DNA of 13,210 nucleotides from Desulfobacula sp. Its GTDB lineage: Bacteria; Desulfobacterota; Desulfobacteria; Desulfobacterales; Desulfobacteraceae. The stretch spans positions 1 to 13,210 of the forward strand of contig JAGLNZ010000067.1 in NCBI GenBank assembly GCA_023139225.1, given 5' to 3'. Positions 1-6,367 of this stretch are shown piece by piece. How positions within the stretch are numbered: position 1 is the stretch's first letter; every line of letters starts with the position of its first letter. A program made the translations under genes and the position numbers. The notes under the pieces are model-generated. The model ran no database searches, was not told the origin of the DNA, and worked only from the letters and a program-made list of their open reading frames with translations.

Positions 1-2
1 TG

Positions 3-191
3 AAGCAGGGGCATGAAAATGAAAACCAGAAAATAGACAAGGAATCGGAACCTGCAGATATTGGAAAGGTGTTCAAGGGACTTGCCGCAATTGGATTTTT
101 TTTATTAATGCTGATGCTGGTTATTAAAAAGATTAGTAGTATTAAAGAGGTTAATACCTCAGGATGGTTTGTACTTTCAGTTTTTTTTTAA
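3..191 (+). CDS. C-terminal end of a membrane protein (cut by window edge)
   Basis: An open frame runs in from the left edge and ends with TAA at 189-191, giving at least 62 residues. The visible part is a charged stretch rich in Glu, Lys and Asn, then a hydrophobic segment (about residues 31-46, beginning GLAAIGFFLLML), a short basic link (VIKKISSIKE) and a second, shorter hydrophobic end (WFVLSVFF). There is no ATG upstream of the hydrophobic segment in this frame, so the true start is probably outside the window. The pattern fits the tail of an inner-membrane protein with a Lys-rich cytoplasmic flank, but the family is not recognisable. It could also be a decayed fragment. The next gene starts 94 bases downstream. 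Confidence 0.45.
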   Translation, partial: KQGHENENQKIDKESEPADIGKVFKGLAAIGFFLLMLMLVIKKISSIKEVNTSGWFVLSVFF

Positions 192-285
192 TCAGCTCTA
201 TCTCCAAATTAATATTATTATTTCTTGACTCAGAAAATTGTTATAAGAGTTTGACCCATCCCCCTTAACTGATTAACGTATAGAA

Positions 286-1206
286 ATGATTATTAAAAAA
301 ACCGGGAAAATTAGTGATGGATTTTACGTTGTCGGCTCTCCAACTACACCAATCTATCTTTTAGACGGTCCTGAGCCTATTCTTTTTGATGGCGGTTTTA
401 CAGCCTTAGCATATCATTATGAAACAGGAATCAAAGAAATTTTGGGAGTTCGTAAACCTGTATATCTTTTTTTAACCCACTCCCATTTTGACCATATAGG
501 TGCTGTTAGTCATTTTAAGAAGATTTGGCCCAAGCTTCAAATAGGCGGCTCTTTACGGTGCCATGAAATTCTCTTAAAGCAAAAAGCCATTCAACTGATA
601 AGAGATTTAAGTCTTGAAAGTACAAAGAGTTTTAAAAAAATGGGCGTTAGGTCTCTCAATGATAAACCTTTTGAACCCTTTGATTTAGATATCCTGATCA
701 AAACGGATCAGAAGACAGAGTTGTCTTCCGATCTCTCTGTAGTGGCTTTTAATACGCCCGGACACACCTGGGATTTCATGAGCTATTGGATTCCCGGAAA
801 AAAAATTCTTATTGCCTCAGAAGCGGTAGCGATTTATGAGAATAATGGTTACATACAACCTGAATTTTTAGTCGATTTTGATGCATATCTTGAATCCTTA
901 AGAAAAATTAAAAATTTGGGCGCGGAAGTTTTGTGTGCAGGGCATTATGCGGTTTTTACAAAAAAAGATGCCACAGATCATATCAACAATTCTTTCAAAG
1001 TTGCAGATGACTATCTATCCATGACAGAAAGGTTTCTTGTCCAGGAAAAAGATGATATTGATAGTGTGGTTTCCAGGATCAAGGCCGTAGAATGGGATAA
1101 CCGGCCCTGGCCCAAGCAACCTGAGTCTGCTTATCTTTTAAATACCCGGCAAAGGGTGACGACCATATGGGAGCGAATGAATAAAAATTCCGATGAAAGG
1201 TTGTAA
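286..1206 (+). CDS. MBL-fold metallo-hydrolase
   Basis: A 306-residue protein of the metallo-beta-lactamase superfamily. The metal-binding motif HxHxDH is clear at residues 65-70 (THSHFDH), with further ligand-type histidines at His160 (TPGHTWD) and His220 (AGHYAVF). Where most members carry the bridging Asp, the corresponding stretch reads ILIASEAVAI, so Glu179 may stand in for it. The layout, including a conserved-looking DAYLESL segment near 199-205 before the last His, resembles the glyoxalase-II-like/PqsE-like branch; that comparison is from memory and does not fix a substrate. No signal peptide is seen, so it is probably cytoplasmic. No clear SD precedes the ATG. The start was chosen because the first strand (VVGSPTTPIYLLDG) follows at the usual distance. 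The gene stands alone: 219 bases separate it from the next gene. Confidence 0.85.
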   Translation: MIIKKTGKISDGFYVVGSPTTPIYLLDGPEPILFDGGFTALAYHYETGIKEILGVRKPVYLFLTHSHFDHIGAVSHFKKIWPKLQIGGSLRCHEILLKQKAIQLIRDLSLESTKSFKKMGVRSLNDKPFEPFDLDILIKTDQKTELSSDLSVVAFNTPGHTWDFMSYWIPGKKILIASEAVAIYENNGYIQPEFLVDFDAYLESLRKIKNLGAEVLCAGHYAVFTKKDATDHINNSFKVADDYLSMTERFLVQEKDDIDSVVSRIKAVEWDNRPWPKQPESAYLLNTRQRVTTIWERMNKNSDERL

Positions 1207-1220
1207 GGACTTTATAGTAG

Positions 1221-1243
1221 AATTTTATTTTTGTAATAAAATT
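1221..1243. repeat. Perfect 9-bp inverted repeat, AT-only stem
   Basis: AATTTTATT, a 5-base loop (TTTGT), then AATAAAATT. It lies 14 bases after the stop of the MBL gene and 9 bases past the stop of the small minus-strand frame at 1253-1378. There is no GC stem and no clean T-run, so it is not a canonical intrinsic terminator. Its position between two convergent stops allows a weak two-way transcript-end role. Confidence 0.35.
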
Positions 1244-1252
1244 TGTCTTGCA

Positions 1253-1378
1253 CTACAATTTGTTGTATCCTGAGTTATATTGAAATGGAAACGGGAAACG
1301 AATCATATCAAGATCTTTCAAACTTATATTTCTTCTTGGCAAGGCGGAATACCATAAATTGTTGATCCAATTATCCAT
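1253..1378 (-). CDS. Possible 41-residue small protein or gene remnant
   Basis: The minus strand is open from just after a TAA at about 1425 down to TAG at 1253-1255, with an ATG at 1378 giving 41 residues. The predicted product looks protein-like: it has several Trp, Asn and aromatic residues, a basic PRRN turn, and an FPFPFQY stretch near the end. Including the codons before the ATG the open stretch is 56 codons and continues in similar style (LAWDIKYF), which suggests the 3' piece of a once longer gene. There is only a weak SD-like AAGAA before the ATG. The frame runs opposite to the methyltransferase gene and would occupy most of the gap between the two larger genes. No family is recognised, and chance opening in AT-rich DNA is possible. 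Confidence 0.3.
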   Translation of the reverse strand: MDNWINNLWYSALPRRNISLKDLDMIRFPFPFQYNSGYNKL

Positions 1379-1425
1379 TGGTGTTCTTGTAAAATATTTA
1401 ATATCCCAGGCAAGGTCGGTGACTT

Positions 1426-2454
1426 ATGTCTATTGCCCAGAAAATAATTTCAGTCCCCGCAGAGGGTTCAGGATTCAAATCTCCCTTGGGATTTGCCCTT
1501 CCTCAACCCAAATCGCGCATTATACCTAAAAAACTTGTAAAACTCTGCTATACACTCGTACACGCCTGCGAAACGTTGAAAATCCGGGATCTTGCCGATG
1601 GTGAATTCAGGCCAGCCGATACGACGTTGGAGCAGGGAATCAATAGGCAGCTCAACTACCTTCTCGATGAGGTAGCTTGCAACCGGCCTGGCTTTCGCTT
1701 ACTTGAAATCGGTTCCGGCTACGGAAATCTTTTGAAAGCGGCAAAAGAGCGAGGAGCACTTGCAGTGGGTGTTAATATTTCATCCGAGCAAGTGAAATTT
1801 TGCAATGATAACGGTCTGCAAACCTACCAATGCAATTATCGTGACCTCTTGAATGCTAAGGAATGGTACGGGAAGTTTGACGGGGTGATCGCCAACGGCT
1901 CGCTTGAGCATTGGGTACAGCCTGAAGATGTTCTATCTGGAAAGATGAACGATATTTATAACGAATCATTCCAAATTGCTCACAAAATGATTGATCCGAA
2001 TGTGGCGAATGCAAGATATGTGACCACAGCTATCCATGTAAACCGTGAGGTAAAGCCCGAATTTCTCCTAACACCTTGGTATAAACAACCCAAGGACTCG
2101 GATCGTCGTCATTTTAGCCTTCTCCACAATTGGATGGGCGGTTACTATCCAGTCAGTGGCCAGTTAGAAGAGTGTGCCCAACCCTATTTTTCACTTGAAA
2201 AAGAGATGGACGGAACGTTAGGTTATAAGATCGCCAATGATTATCGGATGGCCAGGATGATGCGTGGTTGGTACACCAATCCACGTATGGTTTGGCGAAT
2301 TTTTAGTTCTTTTCTTCGTCACTATCAGGAATCGCGGGTCATGTTTCAGTGCTACTTTGTTGAGAAGTCTTGGGACTGGCAATTTTTAGGAGAAGACCCG
2401 CCCATGAAACTTCTGCGCCATACTTGGAAATTGAATTCTTCCTCTAATGGATAG
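1426..2454 (+). CDS. SAM-dependent methyltransferase, cyclopropane-fatty-acid-synthase-like
   Basis: A 342-residue class I methyltransferase. The SAM-binding motif I is at about 93-101 (LLEIGSGYGN), followed by VGVNIS at 114-119 and a DYRDL-like NYRDL at 137-141. The post-II motif is NGSLEHWV at 157-164. The second half has the pattern of CFA synthases, with an MGGYYP motif and then a Phe/Glu/Tyr-rich segment. Known family members methylate double bonds of membrane lipid acyl chains or related small substrates. It is slightly shorter than typical CFA synthases (about 380-400), and the N-terminal 70 residues are not recognisable, so the lipid substrate is an inference. AAGG lies about 10 bases before the ATG. 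The codon choice looks somewhat more GC-rich than the flanking genes. A perfect SD-like AGGAGGA overlaps its stop but has no start codon at the right distance. Confidence 0.75.
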   Translation: MSIAQKIISVPAEGSGFKSPLGFALPQPKSRIIPKKLVKLCYTLVHACETLKIRDLADGEFRPADTTLEQGINRQLNYLLDEVACNRPGFRLLEIGSGYGNLLKAAKERGALAVGVNISSEQVKFCNDNGLQTYQCNYRDLLNAKEWYGKFDGVIANGSLEHWVQPEDVLSGKMNDIYNESFQIAHKMIDPNVANARYVTTAIHVNREVKPEFLLTPWYKQPKDSDRRHFSLLHNWMGGYYPVSGQLEECAQPYFSLEKEMDGTLGYKIANDYRMARMMRGWYTNPRMVWRIFSSFLRHYQESRVMFQCYFVEKSWDWQFLGEDPPMKLLRHTWKLNSSSNG

Positions 2455-2504
2455 GAGGATCAAATTCTACTCGCTGATGTAAAAAATACAATCTGAAATA
2501 TTTT

Positions 2505-2621
2505 ATGAAAATTGAGCTAATAGATGATCCCGAAAAGGAACTTATCGGGTTAGATTTTTTTCAAATTTTGATTGATATGGAACTGGATTTTGAGAGAAAG
2601 ATTATTGATAACTTATGGTAA
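2505..2621 (+). CDS. Possible 38-residue acidic small protein
   Basis: A short frame from ATG at 2505 to TAA at 2619-2621. The product is acidic, starts MKIELIDDPEKELIGLDFF and ends IIDNLW. It could be an amphipathic helix-forming peptide. The sequence right before the ATG has no SD; the nearest strong one (2453-2459) is more than 40 bases upstream. It lies just before a hairpin and is convergent with the small minus-strand genes. No family is recognised. It may equally be a remnant or chance. Confidence 0.22.
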   Translation: MKIELIDDPEKELIGLDFFQILIDMELDFERKIIDNLW

Positions 2622-2624
2622 GGA

Positions 2625-2654
2625 CTTTTTATTGACAGTCACCGTCAAAAATAG
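2625..2654. terminator. Imperfect stem-loop between convergent small frames
   Basis: The core is TTGACAG, loop TCA, CCGTCAA (2632-2648), with one G-T wobble in the stem. The flanking CTTTTT and AAATAG bases extend the pairing with one bulge and one mismatch. It sits just past the stop of the plus-strand frame ending at 2621 and 20 bases past the stop of the minus-strand gene ending at 2674. A U-tract after the stem is missing on both strands, so an intrinsic terminator is only suggested by position. Confidence 0.3.
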
Positions 2655-2673
2655 CTATCAGTAAACATCAGTC

Positions 2674-2826
2674 TTAGTCTGAGCTGTAGATTTCGTCCAT
2701 GTCGAAAATTTCGGTTTTCAACCATAAATCCCATCCATTTTGTATCAGCTTTGCAAGTAGGCTTGAGCCTATAATCAATGGTATTATCGAAATTATAACA
2801 ATTAATGAAACCATAATATAAAGCAT
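2674..2826 (-). CDS. Single-pass membrane microprotein (50 residues)
   Basis: ATG at 2826, TAA at 2674-2676. Residues 1-25 form one strongly hydrophobic helix of mainly Ile, Leu, Val and Met with a Pro-containing middle (IIPLIIG). It is followed by a short amphipathic linker with Lys26, then a Trp-rich WDLW at 32-35 and an acidic tail (DMDEIYSSD). This design of one transmembrane helix plus a short charged tail is typical of small accessory subunits of membrane complexes. An AAGGA SD lies 8 bases before the ATG and overlaps the stop of the upstream small frame, which favours real and coupled translation. It is the second gene of an apparent two-gene unit with the frame at 2838-2969. No known family is recognised. 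The orientation in the membrane and any partner are unknown. Confidence 0.55.
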   Translation of the reverse strand: MLYIMVSLIVIISIIPLIIGSSLLAKLIQNGWDLWLKTEIFDMDEIYSSD

Positions 2827-2837
2827 TTTTCTAATCC

Positions 2838-2969
2838 TTAATTTTTAGGGGGTGTCATACTCATACGTCCCTGGTTTGTTTTTATCTGCTTTTTAAGATG
2901 CAACAACAATGCCAATTCATAGAAATTGAAATTTCCTTGATTGAAAGGCCTTTTCGTGTTGTTAACCAT
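2838..2969 (-). CDS. Small soluble basic protein (43 residues), first of a two-gene unit
   Basis: ATG at 2969, TAA at 2838-2840, 11 bases before the start of the membrane microprotein gene. The product begins MVNNTKRPFNQGNFNFYELA, continues with a Leu-rich helix (LLLHLKKQIK), and ends with a basic, Pro-containing tail (TPPKN). It has no membrane segment. Only a weak AAAGA precedes the ATG. The support comes from its tight spacing to the next gene, whose SD overlaps its stop, and from a sensible amino-acid composition. The family is not recognised. A short leader peptide controlling the downstream gene is an alternative reading. Confidence 0.4.
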   Translation of the reverse strand: MVNNTKRPFNQGNFNFYELALLLHLKKQIKTNQGRMSMTPPKN

Positions 2970-2994
2970 GTGTCTTTATGGAAAAAATGTGATA

Positions 2995-3023
2995 ATTTAA
3001 GAAATATTTTTCCTAAGAATCAA
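2995..3023 (-). promoter_or_regulatory. Weak sigma-70-like promoter candidate for the two small genes
   Basis: On the minus strand, TTGATT (3018-3023), a 17-base spacer and TTAAAT (2995-3000), 4 of 6 matches in each box. Transcription would start about 20 bases before the ATG at 2969. In AT-rich DNA such matches are common. Confidence 0.22.
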
Positions 3024-3201
3024 ACAAAATGTATCCTTCAACATCAATTTTATTGAACACAACCGTCGACTATCTGATCCTGCCCTCAATAATTGAATCT
3101 CTATTTACAATTATAATTTGTCTTGATACAAGTTTGGCGATGAAAAATTTATTAATAATGGCAGTTGAATAACATGTATAATTGAATGATGTTCGGAATA
3201 G

Positions 3202-3228
3202 TATAATTATTTTTATATAAGGGGGAAT
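3202..3228 (+). promoter_or_regulatory. TATAAT box and strong SD before the PPOx gene
   Basis: A perfect TATAAT at 3202-3207 lies 25 bases before the ATG at 3233, and an AAGGGGGAA SD follows at the proper distance from that ATG. No convincing -35 box is found 16-18 bases upstream of the TATAAT, so the promoter part is tentative, but the SD fixes the start codon. The rest of 2970-3201 shows nothing else that can be supported. Confidence 0.35.
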
Positions 3229-3232
3229 TATT

Positions 3233-3610
3233 ATGGCCGTATTACCGGAAAAAGTGAGCAAAGAATGGGAAAACAGGGAAGGACCCATCATTTTATCAAC
3301 TGTAAATGCTAATGGAATTCCTAATTCCATATACGCTACCTGCGTGTCAAAATACAGCGAGGATACTCTGGTGGTTGCGAATAATTATTTTTCTAAAACA
3401 CTGGAAAATATACTTGCAGGCAGCAAAGGATCGATCCTTTTCATAACAAAAGAGGGGAAATCCTATCAGGTTAAGGGAAGTATTGAATACCACAAAGAAG
3501 GCCTTCTGTTTGAGGATATGAAAAAATGGAATCCTAAAAAGCATCCAGGTCATGCTGCAACAGCGTTGAAGGTGGAAGAGGTTTATATGGGAGCCGAGAA
3601 ACTTTTATAG
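3233..3610 (+). CDS. Pyridoxamine 5'-phosphate oxidase-like FMN-binding split-barrel protein
   Basis: A 125-residue single-domain protein of the PPOx/FMN-binding split-barrel superfamily. The N-terminal pattern LSTVNANGIPNSIYAT (about 22-37) is the typical first barrel hairpin, followed by VVANNYFSKTLENILAG, corresponding to the Lys/Thr-rich flavin phosphate-binding region, and a strand pair including YQVKGSIEYHKEG. Members bind FMN, F420 or haem and act in redox or sensing roles. The substrate cannot be told here, and the length matches the small stand-alone group, not PdxH. A strong SD supports the start. It is monocistronic, and its last 6 bases overlap the last bases of the convergent DHS-like gene with no terminator between them. 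Confidence 0.8.
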   Translation: MAVLPEKVSKEWENREGPIILSTVNANGIPNSIYATCVSKYSEDTLVVANNYFSKTLENILAGSKGSILFITKEGKSYQVKGSIEYHKEGLLFEDMKKWNPKKHPGHAATALKVEEVYMGAEKLL

Positions 3611-4555
3611 GTACAAGGTTTCAACCACGCCTGCTGCAATAAGGGGGATGAGTATTTCATGGTGGCCGACAATGCTGTAACCTTTGCCTTTTCCAAGGGT
3701 GGGGCGGTTCACTACATTGGTCATGGGCCTGTAATGGCGGATAAAATCAAGATTGATGGTTGTAAAATCATCAAGTGTTGCCCCAAGATTCCTGACCAGG
3801 GTAACGGCTTTTAAAAATACTTCCGGCATGATTACGGCAGAGCCGGCATTAATAAATACACCTTTTTCAAGATGGGTGATTTGTGAGGCAAACAGCTTAA
3901 AATCATAATGGGAGGCTTCTCCACATGCTGCTGCATCAAAATCAGGATGCATGTGGATGATATCCGTACCAATGGCCACATGAACGGTTACAGGAATATC
4001 AAGGGTGCAGCCTGTTGCAGTCAGGCTCAGGTGTTTGTATTTAAGGTTTTCTTTCAGGATCAGGTCTCCGACTGCTTTGCCAAGTCCCAGGGAATGTTTT
4101 TTTGCATTTTTAATGGCCTGGTTGAGGAAAGCCGATGTCTCTTGTGCCATGCCGAAACTGCCGTCACCAAGGGACTGGGCCACGTCTTCCGAGGTTTTCC
4201 CTGTCATGGCGGTTTCAAGATCATGGATAATGCCGGACCCGTTCATGGAGAGCATGGTGAAAACTTTTTTTTCCATCAGGTCAATGATAATGGGAGACAT
4301 GCCGGTTTTTATGACATGGCCGCCCATGGCAAAACAGACCTGGTTTTTGTTTTTAGCGGCATAACTTATGGCTTTAATGACACTGCGAAGATCATTTCCT
4401 GCCAGGATTGATGGCAGGGTGTCAAGAAATGCATAAAAGCTGCCGCCTTTTTTCCAGGGTGTTGAAAAATCTTTAATATCAACTTTGCTGTGTCTGTCTT
4501 TGATGGAATAGGTTTTAAGCTTGCTGTAATCCAGGTGTTTAAATGTATTACTCAT
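3605..4555 (-). CDS. Deoxyhypusine synthase-like protein
   Basis: A 316-residue protein of the deoxyhypusine synthase (DHS) family, an NAD-binding fold. Matching landmarks include SILAGNDLRSVIKAIS (49-64), MGGHVIKTG (77-85), GSGIIHDLE (107-115), a TGCTLDIPVTVH stretch (181-192), INAGSAVIMPEV (236-247), and a C-terminal RPTLGKGKGYSI (284-295). The last corresponds in position to the lysine-bearing loop of eukaryotic DHS, with Lys289 or Lys291 as candidates for the catalytic lysine. Eukaryotic DHS moves the aminobutyl group of spermidine onto eIF5A. Bacteria lack eIF5A, so the bacterial substrate is open; a polyamine reaction is the family-based guess. It is the last gene of the five-gene operon. 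Its ATG overlaps the isomerase stop by 8 bases, and AAAGGA lies about 10 bases upstream. Confidence 0.8.
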   Translation of the reverse strand: MSNTFKHLDYSKLKTYSIKDRHSKVDIKDFSTPWKKGGSFYAFLDTLPSILAGNDLRSVIKAISYAAKNKNQVCFAMGGHVIKTGMSPIIIDLMEKKVFTMLSMNGSGIIHDLETAMTGKTSEDVAQSLGDGSFGMAQETSAFLNQAIKNAKKHSLGLGKAVGDLILKENLKYKHLSLTATGCTLDIPVTVHVAIGTDIIHMHPDFDAAACGEASHYDFKLFASQITHLEKGVFINAGSAVIMPEVFLKAVTLVRNLGATLDDFTTINLDFIRHYRPMTNVVNRPTLGKGKGYSIVGHHEILIPLIAAGVVETLYL

Positions 4556-5117
4556 TGAAAAGTATCCTTTCCGTCAGGTCACACAAAATGTGGGCCAGCA
4601 GGATATGGACTTCCTGTATTCTTGCGGTTGTTTTTGAATCAACACAGAATTGGCAATCGCTCAATTTTTTTAATTTGCCGTTATTTCCTGAAAAACCAAC
4701 AATAAAAAGTCCCATCTCCTTTGCCTCCCGGACCGCCTTTATGACATTGGGAGAATTGCCCGACGTTGAGATGCCAAGGGCAATATCCCCTTTTTTTCCC
4801 AGGGCCTGGATTTGTTTGAAAAAGATATCTTCAAAAGAATAATCATTACCGATACTGGTGATAACGGATGTGTCCGTGGTCAGTGCAATAGCCGGTAACG
4901 GTTTTCTTTCCATCTGGAATCTGTTGACAAATTCCGCTGCAATATGCTGGCAGTCTGCAGCACTGCCGCCATTTCCAAATAAGAGTATTTTTTTGTTTTT
5001 TTTTAGTGCGCCTGCTATCATGGATGCACAGGATTCTATTTTTTCAATATTGGCTGCAAAAAATTTATTTTTTGCCCTGATACTGTCTTCAACAGATTGT
5101 CGAATAAGTTTTTCCAT
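4548..5117 (-). CDS. gmhA: Phosphoheptose isomerase-type SIS-domain protein
   Basis: 189 residues, the usual GmhA length. The SIS fold is clear: FGNGGSAADCQHIAAEFVNRF (47-67), LPAIALTTDTSVITSIGNDY (74-93), GISTSGNSPNV (115-125) and TARIQEVHILLAH (164-176). The metal/active-site set of E. coli GmhA (His61, Glu65, Gln172, His180) is matched by His58, Glu62, Gln168 and His176. GmhA converts sedoheptulose 7-phosphate to D-glycero-D-manno-heptose 7-phosphate for LPS core or S-layer glycan. A related sugar-phosphate role (DiaA-like) cannot be excluded. No other heptose genes are visible here. There is no SD before the ATG: the 26-base spacer after the TPR gene is A-rich, so translation may depend on coupling. 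Confidence 0.88.
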   Translation of the reverse strand: MEKLIRQSVEDSIRAKNKFFAANIEKIESCASMIAGALKKNKKILLFGNGGSAADCQHIAAEFVNRFQMERKPLPAIALTTDTSVITSIGNDYSFEDIFFKQIQALGKKGDIALGISTSGNSPNVIKAVREAKEMGLFIVGFSGNNGKLKKLSDCQFCVDSKTTARIQEVHILLAHILCDLTERILFNE

Positions 5118-5143
5118 GGTTATTTATTTTTTTAATATTTTAA

Positions 5144-6367
5144 TTACGCTGTTTTATTCTCTTTTTCCGGAATAATGTTCTCTTCAATTTTTTCCTGGAT
5201 GTTTTTTAATCTTTTTTTGAATAATTTATTGTCCGGTTCAAGGGCAATACTGTTTTTTGCAAAAGTAAGGGCGATATTCAGGTTTTTCCCCTGGAGCTCA
5301 AGGGATTTTGCATATCCGGATAAAGAGACGGCATCAGCAGGATTAAGTTTAATGGCTTTGTTAAATTCCCGGGCAGCTTTTCCAGAAAGATTTTTGCCAA
5401 GAAAAATTTCGCCTTTCATCCTGAAAGCCAATTCTGATTTCGGGTTTGCCCGGCTTGCTTTCTCAAGATGAGGCAAGGCCTGGTGGGGATGTCCTTTTTT
5501 AATGAGCAGATGTCCAAGGAGAAGTTCAACTTCAAAAACTAAAGTATCTATGCCATGGGCTTTTCGCAAATAGATGATTGCTTTATCAATATTCCCTTTA
5601 ATTTGATAAAGAAGGCCGATATTGTAAATTACCATTAGTTCATTGGGGTTAATGGCCATAGCTTTTTTAAATTCAAGTTGTGCCTTGTCAAGTTTTCCCA
5701 TGATACCGAAACAGACCCCGAGGCTGTTGATCAGGTTAATGTCATTGGGTTCGATTTCAAGCCCTTTTTGATATTCTTTAATCGCCATATCGCATTTGTT
5801 TAACTGGTAAAGTCGATCCCCGCTGATATTTAATGAGGTGGCATCAAAATGGATCAGGGTGTCCGGCGCGAAAAAGGCAGCGTGATCTATGGCTTTGAGG
5901 GCATTGGCAATGGTTTGGATTTTTGAAAAGTCATGATAGGGAAATGTTGCAATGCCGATAAGAATGTCTGCTTTAAGTGCAGTTGACATTTTATTTTTTA
6001 ATGAAACAATCAGTTGAGATGCTTTTTCAACACTCTTATAGTCCCAGAATGCAAGGACAAATGAAGTTCCGCTTAAGTTTTCCCAGATACCCCTTTTATT
6101 ATCCAGAAATGAATTAAAGGTAGCTTCAAAAGTATTTTTTGCTTTTTCCTGAATGGATTCGGATATATTTGATGAAATTTGTATTATAGCGCACAAAAAT
6201 TTTTTTCCAGGGATTTTTGCTTCTAAAAGTCGTTTTTCAAAGGTTTTAATCTGAATTGTTTTTGTCCAAAGAAGATCACTGAAATACGTTTCAGGCTGTT
6301 TAAAGTTGAAATCATCAGAATCGGTTTTCAGAAAATTAATTTCTTTTGAAGATAATTTAATGGTCAT
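5144..6367 (-). CDS. Degenerate GGDEF-like domain fused to TPR repeats
   Basis: 407 residues. The C-terminal part (about 183-390) is a run of about six tetratricopeptide repeats, with regularly spaced patterns such as AIKEYQKGLEIEPND, AQLEFKKAMAINPNE and AAREFNKAIKLNPAD, a protein-protein interaction scaffold. The N-terminal part (about 50-180) has the shape of a GGDEF/nucleotide-cyclase fold: IIQISS, then ENLSGTSFVLAF where GG(D/E)EF would be, then LIGIATFPYHDFSKIQTIANALKAIDHA, close to the GGDEF C-terminal pattern. SGTSF (99-103) lacks the acidic residues, so no cyclase activity is expected and a ligand-sensing or purely structural role is likelier. No membrane segment is seen. The ATG overlaps the selA stop by 4 bases (ATGA). 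The partner is unknown. The GGDEF assignment is an inference from pattern; the TPR part is firm. Confidence 0.78.
   Translation of the reverse strand: MTIKLSSKEINFLKTDSDDFNFKQPETYFSDLLWTKTIQIKTFEKRLLEAKIPGKKFLCAIIQISSNISESIQEKAKNTFEATFNSFLDNKRGIWENLSGTSFVLAFWDYKSVEKASQLIVSLKNKMSTALKADILIGIATFPYHDFSKIQTIANALKAIDHAAFFAPDTLIHFDATSLNISGDRLYQLNKCDMAIKEYQKGLEIEPNDINLINSLGVCFGIMGKLDKAQLEFKKAMAINPNELMVIYNIGLLYQIKGNIDKAIIYLRKAHGIDTLVFEVELLLGHLLIKKGHPHQALPHLEKASRANPKSELAFRMKGEIFLGKNLSGKAAREFNKAIKLNPADAVSLSGYAKSLELQGKNLNIALTFAKNSIALEPDNKLFKKRLKNIQEKIEENIIPEKENKTA

Noticed and set aside
1282..1365. Plus-strand short frame starting ATGGAAACG in the gap before the methyltransferase
   Set aside because: About 26 codons with no SD, and the minus-strand frame over the same bases looks more protein-like.
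2632..2660. TTGACA at 2632 as a -35 box
   Set aside because: No -10 hexamer at 16-18 bases and no gene in that direction; the bases are better explained as one arm of a stem-loop.
2941..2954. Short palindrome AAAGGCCTTT
   Set aside because: It falls inside the 43-codon frame and is short enough for chance.
3908..4411. Long plus-strand open frame opposite the DHS-like gene
   Set aside because: It lies antisense within a clear family gene and its product has no recognisable features.
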